From Marinoscillum sp040222955 (GTDB lineage: Bacteria; Bacteroidota; Bacteroidia; Cytophagales; Cyclobacteriaceae): 64,000 bases of DNA. Within the stretch, counting starts at the first letter, position 1. Every line of letters begins with the position of its first letter. Made by a program: the position numbers and the translations under genes. The notes below the pieces were generated by a model. It was not told the DNA's origin, ran no database searches, and worked only from the letters and a program-made list of their open reading frames with translations. The DNA lies in contig NZ_JAVKCA010000011.1 in NCBI RefSeq assembly GCF_040222955.1, positions 124,001-188,000 on the forward strand, written 5' to 3'. Below are positions 16,384-23,209 of the stretch, piece by piece.

Positions 16384-17736
16384 TTAAACCACTCCCTGAG
16401 CAATCATCGCATCGGCGACCTTCACAAAGCCGGCAATGTTGGCCCCCTTCACATAATCAACATAGTCTTTGCTCTCACGACCATACTCTTCACAATTATT
16501 GTGGATGCTCTTCATGATCATTTTGAGGCGATAATCTACTTCATCCCGTGTCCAATACAGACGCTGTGAATTTTGTGACATTTCCAGACCAGAGGTGGCT
16601 ACCCCGCCCGCATTGGATGCCTTGCCCGGGCTGAAGAAAATCTTCTTCTCCCTAATGAAAGTGAGTGCCTCATCCGTTGTGGGCATATTGGCCCCTTCAA
16701 AAACGCCGATACACCCATTCTTCACCAACAGCTGAGCATCTTCCAGCGGAAGCTCATTTTGGGTGGCGCAGGGATACGCCAGATCTACCTTAAAGTTCCA
16801 GGGTGTGACATCCGCATGAAATTCGGACCCTTTGAAATGATCCGCATATTCACTGATACGACCTCTTTTCTCATTCTTAAGTTCTTTGATGAATGCGAGC
16901 TTATCTTCATTGAAGCCCTCTTTATCATATATACACCCTCCCGAATCCGAAACGGTAACCGGTTTGGCTCCAAGTTCCAATAATTTCTCAATCGTGTATT
17001 GGGCAACATTTCCGCTTCCAGAAACGGCACAAACCTTGCCCTCCAGACTATTTCCATGCGTTTCCAACACCTCTTTACTAAAATAGACCACCCCATATCC
17101 CGTTGCTTCGGTACGAATCAGGCTCCCTCCATACTGTAGGCCTTTTCCTGTGAGCACTCCTGTAAATTCATTTCTGAGTCGCTTGTACTGACCAAACAAA
17201 TAGCCAATCTCGCGACCACCCACTCCAATATCCCCTGCAGGGATGTCTGTAAAACCTCCTATGTGTTTGGATAGCTCTGTCATAAAGCTCTGACAAAACC
17301 TCATGACTTCACCATTGGATTTTCCTTTTGGATCAAAGTCGCTTCCTCCCTTTCCTCCTCCGAGTGGGAGGGTGGTAAGGCTGTTTTTAAAGACTTGCTC
17401 AAATGCCAAAAACTTCAAAATGGATAAGTTCACCGAAGGGTGAAACCTCAGCCCCCCTTTGTATGGACCTATGGCCGAGTTCATCTGTACACGATATCCC
17501 CGGTTGATTTGAACCTGATTTTGATCATTCACCCAGGGAACTCTGAACATCACCACACGCTCAGGTTCACACATGGTATCCAATACATTGGTTTGTTTAT
17601 ATTTAGGATTATCCTCTATGAATGGGATAATCGTTTCAGAAACCTCCTTTACTGCCTGAATAAATTCCTTTTCATGTGGATTGCGCTGACTTACTCTTTG
17701 GATGAACTCATCAACTTTTTGCGAACGATTGGCCAT
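16384..17736 (-). CDS. gdhA: NADP-type glutamate dehydrogenase
   Basis: Hexameric enzyme converting 2-oxoglutarate and ammonium to glutamate, a main nitrogen-assimilation step. From the ATG at 17734-17736 the protein has 450 residues, the standard length for the small GdhA type; the longer open frame to 17817 adds 27 residues without support. Key features: KGGLRFHPSVNLSILKFLAFEQ, the PLGGGKGGSDFDPKG substrate-binding stretch with its essential Lys, DIPAGDIGVGGREIGY, and the Rossmann motif SGSGNVAQ near residue 240. The C-terminal half ends in a helical dimer region. It is monocistronic, divergent from the 58-residue gene. Confidence 0.96.
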   Translation of the reverse strand: MANRSQKVDEFIQRVSQRNPHEKEFIQAVKEVSETIIPFIEDNPKYKQTNVLDTMCEPERVVMFRVPWVNDQNQVQINRGYRVQMNSAIGPYKGGLRFHPSVNLSILKFLAFEQVFKNSLTTLPLGGGKGGSDFDPKGKSNGEVMRFCQSFMTELSKHIGGFTDIPAGDIGVGGREIGYLFGQYKRLRNEFTGVLTGKGLQYGGSLIRTEATGYGVVYFSKEVLETHGNSLEGKVCAVSGSGNVAQYTIEKLLELGAKPVTVSDSGGCIYDKEGFNEDKLAFIKELKNEKRGRISEYADHFKGSEFHADVTPWNFKVDLAYPCATQNELPLEDAQLLVKNGCIGVFEGANMPTTDEALTFIREKKIFFSPGKASNAGGVATSGLEMSQNSQRLYWTRDEVDYRLKMIMKSIHNNCEEYGRESKDYVDYVKGANIAGFVKVADAMIAQGVV

Positions 17737-17923
17737 ATTATTGCGGGTGTATTTTGGGTAAATTGATGATTCAAGATAGAATTTTTTTTGGAGAAAAACA
17801 TAGACCCATTCCGTCAAACTTAGGTAACGGAAGCGACCAGATCATAATGATATCATGATTCTGATCTAAACACTCGATAACATCTCCACGTTATATTAGG
17901 GAGATAAACAAACCACCAAAATC

Positions 17924-18100
17924 ATGTACCACACAGAGCTTGAAACGGAGATCATTTCAAAAATGAAGGGACTCAACGGAAATCAAAAAAATGCTATGCT
18001 CAACTACCTGGAAAAAATTCCAAAAATGAGTCATAGTACAAGAATGTACCGAAGAAAGGCCATGAAACAAATTAGGGAGGCACTCAGCGGACAGAAGTAA
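17924..18100 (+). CDS. Small basic helical protein (58 aa), function unknown
   Basis: Encodes 58 residues, mostly helix-forming and positively charged: a first amphipathic part (LETEIISKMKGLNGNQKNAM), then LNYLEKIPKMSHSTRMYRRK and a final KQIREALSGQK. No signal peptide and no Cys pair. The charge suggests a nucleic-acid- or ribosome-associated peptide, but this is inference. It is preceded by a possible -7 box (TATATTAG, one mismatch) at about 17891, and lies in the gap between gdhA and the channel gene. The frame is clean and its codon use is like the neighbours, which argues for a real gene. Confidence 0.55.
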   Translation: MYHTELETEIISKMKGLNGNQKNAMLNYLEKIPKMSHSTRMYRRKAMKQIREALSGQK

Positions 18101-18111
18101 TTTGGTTTCAA

Positions 18112-20013
18112 TTAATCTTCCGATAGTACAATCACCATATCCTTATCGGAGAGCGTAAACATATCTGACTTACGGGGATTCACATATACACCGTATCCTT
18201 TGTTGGCTTCTTTGGCTTCTTTGATCACGCGATAGCCGATTGCCACTTCATTCTTTCTGGCAGCAGATTCGAGGATGGTATAGAAGTTCATGGGCTCACC
18301 CACTTTTACATATTCTTTTGCCGGCTTGATATAGATTTCTGATCCATCCGCATCAAAGAGGTCTTCAAATACACGCATCAAAAACTTGTTTTCTGAAACC
18401 TGGCTCATCAGTAAGCTGATCAATTTATCGCTCACGATGAAGTCATCCGCACTGGTGATGTCCGCCAATTGTCGGTTTCGGATATCCAGCATCTCCGATA
18501 CGATCTTGTATTTCTGCCCGTTCTTCTCGGTGAAGTTTCTCAGGTGAAGCAGGGTAATCAGGGTCTGAGCATCCGCTTCCTGAATCGGGAAATAATTTTG
18601 GTAACAGAGTAGCATGATGTAATCATACTGACCCAAATCCATATTCTGTAGGGTCTCTCTGTCTGTGGTATCGGTCACTTCAAAACTCAGGTGAATGTTC
18701 TCCACCAGGTTGGAAAGCTTATTGATTGCCTTGGCTGCATCATCAAATTTAGACATCACCTTGACATGGGAGCCCGGAGGCACATAATAGTCCAGTTCGC
18801 GGATGATGTGTCTGGCCCTGTTGTTCCAGCCCAAAATCAATATTTTTTCTTCGTCTTTTACTTCCGGCTCAGTGTAGACAATCTTGTCTTCAAGTAATTC
18901 GATAACATCCGGGGAGTTCGGAACCAGCGTGTCATCATCTTCCGTAATACCAATCACACTGTCGCCCTCTCTGAATATGGTATCCATTGTAGGGTTAATC
19001 TCCACAGATCCGTCAGCATACTGAATGCCCATGATCGCAGAGTCTTCATATGCAAACAATATCTCCCGAAAGGTTTTACCGATCAGGGACTCTTCTTCCA
19101 TGAAGTAAATTTCATCCCCTCCAAAATCCATCAGCTCAATGTAGACAACACTCAATCCGGACTGACGAGAAGTCTGCACCATGATCCGGGAAATAATTTC
19201 ATCTGAAAGAATAAGCTCAACTTCATCCTTGCCCACCATCTTGGCTACTTCAAAGTTCTTCTTATCCTCCATCTCCGCAGTGATGTGGTACGGCGCCTCT
19301 CTTCGTTCAGGGTTGGTGACGATCGCCACGATGGTTTTGATGATTTGGGAATCCGAATTCTCGTTATCCTTATCCAGAATAATAATGGACTTGGTGTCAA
19401 AAGGGTTAGCGATGTACAAATCATGGACATCAATTGGGTTTCCTGTTCTACAGATCACCACGGTATTGGCCGTACTGCCCACTTTATCCCGGATCTCATC
19501 TTCCATGAGCACCTTATCCATATCTGCCAGAATCACAATGACCCCACGGCGTTGGTTTTCATTGGCGATCACTATCTCTGAAATGATCGTGAAAATTTTT
19601 GATGACCAACCCAGAATCAGCACATGGTCTTTTTCTATCACAAAAGAGCGGCCCTTCCTCAGCTCATCCATCTTGGTAAGGATACCATTGGAAACCAAAC
19701 CTATCAGCGTGGAAATGATCACCAGACCAAGAAAAGTAGTGAACAGCATGAAAATCCTGAATGGCCAATTGTCCTCGTGATTGCCCAAAACTCCTGGGTC
19801 CAGTACGTGTGTGAGGTTCACCCACAAAGATTCGAAAATGGTAAAATCCCTGTCGTGATCGGGGTGCAGCCCGAATACCAGGAGAAGTAAGCCAAAAACG
19901 ATAATGATGATCATTGACAATATCCCCAAGCCATAGATCATGGCCGCCGTGCCTTTAGATAAATAGTTGTCAAACTTATAGTTTAACCTGGTTTTAAGCG
20001 GGAATTTACTCAT
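18112..20013 (-). CDS. CASTOR/POLLUX-type ion channel with TrkA-N-like (RCK) domains
   Basis: Predicted inner-membrane cation channel of 633 residues. The N terminus carries two transmembrane helices (about 22-50 and 85-112) with a pore-loop-like segment between them (WVNLTHVLDPGVLG). It continues into two nucleotide-binding RCK/TrkA-N-like modules (about 125-270, starting VLILGWSSKIFTIISEIV, and 390-520, starting ILILGWNNRARHIIREL). The ILGW signature is characteristic of the plant CASTOR/POLLUX (DMI1) family and its bacterial relatives. Plant members are nuclear-envelope cation channels for symbiosis signalling; the bacterial role is unproven but probably K+ or Ca2+ conductance under nucleotide control. 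Monocistronic, with a TAGTTTTG box at 20052-20059 upstream. Confidence 0.87.
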   Translation of the reverse strand: MSKFPLKTRLNYKFDNYLSKGTAAMIYGLGILSMIIIIVFGLLLLVFGLHPDHDRDFTIFESLWVNLTHVLDPGVLGNHEDNWPFRIFMLFTTFLGLVIISTLIGLVSNGILTKMDELRKGRSFVIEKDHVLILGWSSKIFTIISEIVIANENQRRGVIVILADMDKVLMEDEIRDKVGSTANTVVICRTGNPIDVHDLYIANPFDTKSIIILDKDNENSDSQIIKTIVAIVTNPERREAPYHITAEMEDKKNFEVAKMVGKDEVELILSDEIISRIMVQTSRQSGLSVVYIELMDFGGDEIYFMEEESLIGKTFREILFAYEDSAIMGIQYADGSVEINPTMDTIFREGDSVIGITEDDDTLVPNSPDVIELLEDKIVYTEPEVKDEEKILILGWNNRARHIIRELDYYVPPGSHVKVMSKFDDAAKAINKLSNLVENIHLSFEVTDTTDRETLQNMDLGQYDYIMLLCYQNYFPIQEADAQTLITLLHLRNFTEKNGQKYKIVSEMLDIRNRQLADITSADDFIVSDKLISLLMSQVSENKFLMRVFEDLFDADGSEIYIKPAKEYVKVGEPMNFYTILESAARKNEVAIGYRVIKEAKEANKGYGVYVNPRKSDMFTLSDKDMVIVLSED

Positions 20014-20438
20014 TTGGAGTGTCGGTATTGAATATGACTTGAAAAGATACGCAAAACTAAACCAAAATATAAATTAATCACCCTAGATGAAGATGCGTTT
20101 GCACAAACTATTCAGGGGTTTATGGCTCGTTTCCCTGGTGTACTGAAAACCTGTTTTGTCCAAAACGGCAGGAAGCCGGCCTGACTAAAGAGGGAGTGGT
20201 CTTTGTGGTGTTGAGCTCATCTTTTTTGGCTCCTTCCCAGATACGTCATATCTCTTGTTGGTGCATGTCCTCTTAAATTTTGACCATTTTCATTCACTTC
20301 GGTCCTATTTTCGTCTTTAGGATGGCCTGTTCTTGCAGTTTATTGCGTTCTGAGGCCATCCAATAATGCTACCAAGGGCCTGGCAGGCCACTTTTTAATC
20401 CATTTAGTGCTGATTTTCTGTTTCCATTAGTTATTAAC
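20014..20438. other. Long intergenic region with two inverted repeats
   Basis: No gene is supported in this stretch. It contains a 9-bp inverted repeat GGATGGCCT (20320-20328) and AGGCCATCC (20353-20361) separated by 24 bases. A compact GGCCT/AGGCC hairpin (20377-20389) follows with a short U-run (20392-20396). Together with a promoter-like TAGTTTTG box on the minus strand at 20052-20059 this could hide a small RNA or an attenuating leader, but I cannot define its boundaries. Confidence 0.4.
20377..20396 (+). terminator. Weak intrinsic terminator-like hairpin
   Basis: GGCCT at 20377-20381 and AGGCC at 20385-20389 form a 5-bp GC-rich stem with a 3-base loop, followed two bases later by five T (20392-20396). 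It is the only terminator-like structure between the channel gene and the response regulator on the plus strand, where no upstream gene exists. Confidence 0.35.
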
Positions 20439-20446
20439 TAAATTTG
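20427..20446 (+). promoter_or_regulatory. Promoter -7 box with overlapping palindrome upstream of the response regulator
   Basis: TAAATTTG at 20439-20446 exactly matches the TAnnTTTG -7 consensus and lies 17 bases before the ATG at 20464. A perfect palindrome TTAGTT-ATT-AACTAA (20427-20441) overlaps its upstream edge. An operator in this position would repress or activate the gene, and autoregulation by this NarL-type regulator is one possibility. Confidence 0.45.
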
Positions 20447-20463
20447 GAAGATCGGTGAATAGA

Positions 20464-21123
20464 ATGGAGCAACAATCAATCAGCATTTTAATGGCGGATG
20501 ACCATACCTTATTTAGAAAAGGTATGTCCATGATGGTCAAAACTTTCCCTGGCATCACATCTGTAAAGGATGTAGAAAATGGTCAAAAGGCACTCGATTT
20601 ACTCGCTACCGAGAAGTTCGACATTCTTCTTTTGGACCTGGAAATGCCTGTGCTTGATGGGTGGGAAACAGCCAAAAAAGTGGTAACCAAATTTCCGGAT
20701 ACTCACATCATCATGATTTCCATGCATGATTCCCTCAAATTGATTTCCGATTTGATAGAAATAGGTGTGCATAGCTATCTCCTCAAAAGTGCAGAGCCCG
20801 AAGAAGTGCAGAAAGCCATCAGCTCGGTCATGAATAATGATTTTTATTACAACCAACTCGTAGCCCGGGCACTGCATCAGAAAGTGCAAAAAGGAGCCAT
20901 CAACAAGCCCTTGTTCAATGAAAGGAGCCAGCTAACCAAACGTGAAGTTGAAATTCTCGAGCTCATTTGCCAGGAACTCACCATGAAGGAAATTGGCGAT
21001 CGACTATTCATTAGCGAACAAACTATACATACGCATCGCAAAAACCTCATGCGAAAAACAGAAGCCAAGAATGCCGTTGGGTTGGTAAAATTTGCGATCC
21101 AGCAGCAAATTGTCAGCTTTTAA
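20464..21123 (+). CDS. NarL/FixJ-type response regulator
   Basis: Two-component transcription regulator of 219 residues. The receiver domain (about 5-125) has the acidic pair D12 and D13, the phospho-acceptor D58 in ILLLDLEMP, the Ser/Thr switch in MISMHDS and Lys105-type position in SYLLKSAEP. The LuxR-type helix-turn-helix lies near 150-215, including LTKREVEILELICQELTMKEIG and ISEQTIHTHRKNLMRK. I chose the ATG at 20464 over a GTG nine bases upstream. No sensor kinase gene is adjacent, so this is an orphan; many Bacteroidota of this type partner with TPR-containing histidine kinases encoded elsewhere. Its target genes are unknown. Confidence 0.93.
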   Translation: MEQQSISILMADDHTLFRKGMSMMVKTFPGITSVKDVENGQKALDLLATEKFDILLLDLEMPVLDGWETAKKVVTKFPDTHIIMISMHDSLKLISDLIEIGVHSYLLKSAEPEEVQKAISSVMNNDFYYNQLVARALHQKVQKGAINKPLFNERSQLTKREVEILELICQELTMKEIGDRLFISEQTIHTHRKNLMRKTEAKNAVGLVKFAIQQQIVSF

Positions 21124-21567
21124 CATCTACCACATTTTGGGTATTTTTTTACACCTTTTCTATAGGTTGTCTCCCGCAAAAAGCCTCCAAATTTCCTTGA
21201 AAGCGCGATTATGAATTGATGCCTGCCTTTTACCCGATTTTGTTATTGTTAAATGAAATACTTTAGTGTCGCAGTTTCGTCTGCAATAGGTTGATGGTTG
21301 AAAGAAAGAGAGAGGCTCTAGATATTTCGCTTAATCTGTTGGTATGCCAAACCTCTTCAGGTCTTTAGCTTTCTCTCTTTCTTTTATTTCAAAAATTTTT
21401 TCTCCGCATTCCAACCATTTCGTCTTTCACTGGTACTTAAGCATAGTCATAAGGAAGCCTTACCAAAGTCTTTTCCTTGTTGCAGGTCAAAACGTAATCT
21501 GAAGAGGATTACTGAAAAGTCTCTTGTTTGTGGTTCACATAATGAGAGACTTTCTTATTTTAGGTCA
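21124..21567. ncRNA. Strongly structured intergenic region, candidate regulatory RNA or leader
   Basis: No protein gene is supported here, but several hairpins lie in succession on the plus strand. They are GCAG/CTGC around 21271-21284, and a 13-bp perfect inverted repeat at 21301-21313 and 21372-21384 (58-base loop with an inner ACCT/AGGT hairpin). Next come GTAATC/GATTAC at 21494-21512, and a 9-bp stem at 21516-21524 and 21545-21553 followed by CTTATTTT. The last resembles an intrinsic terminator and ends 8 bases before the TerB-like start codon. This could be an attenuating leader of that gene or an independent small RNA. Confidence 0.5.
21516..21560 (+). terminator. Terminator-like hairpin just before a TerB-like gene
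   Basis: AAAGTCTCT (21516-21524) and AGAGACTTT (21545-21553) form a perfect 9-bp stem with a 20-base loop, then a T-rich tail (CTTATTTT). It is 15 bases from the next start codon, a position where readthrough control would directly set expression of the downstream gene. Confidence 0.5.
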
Positions 21568-21969
21568 ATGAGTAAAAAATTGGATAAGAGTCAAATCTCA
21601 ATATTGATCCATCTGGCTTCCATGGATGGAGCCATTGATGACACAGAAAAAGGGTTGATTTCCAGGATTGGCATGGCGCATGGTTTGTCTGAAGAGGAGC
21701 TGAAGGAATATTTTGACAACCCGCCTGAAAAAATTGACTTCAGTACACTCAGCGAGGACGAATCTTTCGATACGCTTTACAATTTGGTCCATCTGATGAA
21801 AGTTGATGGAAAAATTTTCGACGAGGAGATCGGTTACTGTATGAACATGGCCAAGAAACTAGGCTACCCAATGGAAGCCGTAATGGACTTGTACAGTCAG
21901 GTTCATGCGAACGTGAAACTCAAATCTGAAATACAAAAAATCAAAAGAAAGTATCACAAGAAAGGGTAG
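21568..21969 (+). CDS. TerB-like small helical protein, paralogue 3
   Basis: Cytoplasmic helical protein of 133 residues, the third TerB-like copy. The family block is FDTLYNLVHLMKVDGKIFDEEIGYC and MAKKLGYPMEAVMDLY, with the acidic pair DG in MDGAIDDTEKG near residue 20, the position of the TerB acidic motif. It is more diverged from paralogues 1 and 2 than these are from each other. A very lysine-rich tail (KIKRKYHKKG) could bind nucleic acid or membranes. It ends in a long perfect hairpin that serves as terminator and is preceded by a structured leader. Function unknown. Confidence 0.78.
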   Translation: MSKKLDKSQISILIHLASMDGAIDDTEKGLISRIGMAHGLSEEELKEYFDNPPEKIDFSTLSEDESFDTLYNLVHLMKVDGKIFDEEIGYCMNMAKKLGYPMEAVMDLYSQVHANVKLKSEIQKIKRKYHKKG

Positions 21970-21989
21970 CCTTCGTGCTACCCTTTCTT
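21958..21989. terminator. Strong bidirectional intrinsic terminator
   Basis: A 13-bp perfect inverted repeat (21958-21970 and 21977-21989) with a 6-base loop spans the stop codon of the TerB-like gene. It ends in TTTCTTG and then a T-rich stretch. On the minus strand it also follows the stop of the thiolase gene (21998), so it can stop transcription from both sides. Confidence 0.75.
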
Positions 21990-21997
21990 GTGTCATT

Positions 21998-23170
21998 TTA
22001 ATTCAGGTATTCGTAGATACCAGCCACACCCTGGCCTCCACCAACGCAGGCAGTTACCATTCCATATTTTCCTTGTCTCCGCTTCATCTCGTTGAATAAG
22101 GTAATGGATAGCTTGGCTCCGGTGCACCCGAGGGGATGACCCAATGCGATGGCACCCCCATTCACATTCAGAATTTCGGTATTCAGATCCAACCCACGAA
22201 TAACTGCCAATGATTGTGCTGCAAATGCTTCGTTGAGTTCTATCAGGTCAATGTCATTTTGTTTCAGACCTGCCTGCTTCAGCGCTTTCGGCACAGCGGC
22301 TACAGGACCTATGCCCATAATCCGTGGGTTAACTCCCGCAGCAGCATAGCTTACCATCCTTGCTATCGGCTGAAGGTTGTATTCCTTCACCATCTTCTCT
22401 GACATGACCATTACAAAAGCAGCACCGTCCGAGGTAGGCGAAGAGTTGCCTGCAGTCACCTGACCCCCTTGTTTAAATGCCGGTCGAAGGCCGTTCAATG
22501 AATCCATGTTGGTATCCGCACGGACACACTCATCTGTGTCCACCACATAAGATCTCTTTTTGCGTTTATCCCCCTCGAGGTAAATCTCTTCCACATTTAC
22601 CGGAACGATTTCATCCTTAAACTTTCCATCTGCGATAGCCTTTGCTGCTTTCTGATGTGATTTCATCGCAAACTCATTGGCATCATCCCTTGAAATGTTA
22701 TAGTCAATGGCTACTTCCTCTGCGGTGAGGCCCATGCTCAGATAATACTCCGGGTTGTTTTCTGCGATTTTCCAGTTAAGGGCGGTTTTATACCCCAGCA
22801 TAGGTACCAGAGACATGGATTCGGTACCTCCGGCAATGATACAATCGGCCGTACCGGAGTGCACCCTCGCACAAGCGAGGTGAATGGCCTCCAGTCCGGA
22901 ACCACAATATCTGTTGATAATCATACCTGGTACTTCAATGGGAAGGGATAACAATGAAATCATCCGTCCCATTTGCATGCCTTGCTCTGCCTCCGGAATC
23001 GCATTTCCCACAATCAGGTCATCCACCCTTTTGGCATCAAAGCCCTCAATGGAGTTGACCAGGTGTTTGATCACATCAGCGGCCAGGTCATCGGGTCTGT
23101 AAAACCTGAAGCCTCCTTTTTTGGCTCGTCCTACGGCTGATCTATATCCTGCTACTATATATGCATCCAT
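21998..23170 (-). CDS. fadA: Acetyl-CoA C-acyltransferase (3-ketoacyl-CoA thiolase)
   Basis: Last enzyme of fatty-acid beta-oxidation: it cleaves 3-ketoacyl-CoA with CoA to give acetyl-CoA. The protein has 390 residues, the usual FadA length. The nucleophilic Cys is in NRYCGSGLEAIH, the active His in GGAIALGHPLGCTGA and the second Cys in VTACVGGGQGVA. The N-terminal glycine-rich substrate loop region is also normal. It is the last gene of a three-gene minus-strand cluster with fadN upstream (gap 39 bases) and a MarR regulator before that. Confidence 0.95.
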   Translation of the reverse strand: MDAYIVAGYRSAVGRAKKGGFRFYRPDDLAADVIKHLVNSIEGFDAKRVDDLIVGNAIPEAEQGMQMGRMISLLSLPIEVPGMIINRYCGSGLEAIHLACARVHSGTADCIIAGGTESMSLVPMLGYKTALNWKIAENNPEYYLSMGLTAEEVAIDYNISRDDANEFAMKSHQKAAKAIADGKFKDEIVPVNVEEIYLEGDKRKKRSYVVDTDECVRADTNMDSLNGLRPAFKQGGQVTAGNSSPTSDGAAFVMVMSEKMVKEYNLQPIARMVSYAAAGVNPRIMGIGPVAAVPKALKQAGLKQNDIDLIELNEAFAAQSLAVIRGLDLNTEILNVNGGAIALGHPLGCTGAKLSITLFNEMKRRQGKYGMVTACVGGGQGVAGIYEYLN

Positions 23171-23209
23171 TTTATTTCTGTTTTTGGTCTTGAATAATGT
23201 TGTCTTTTT

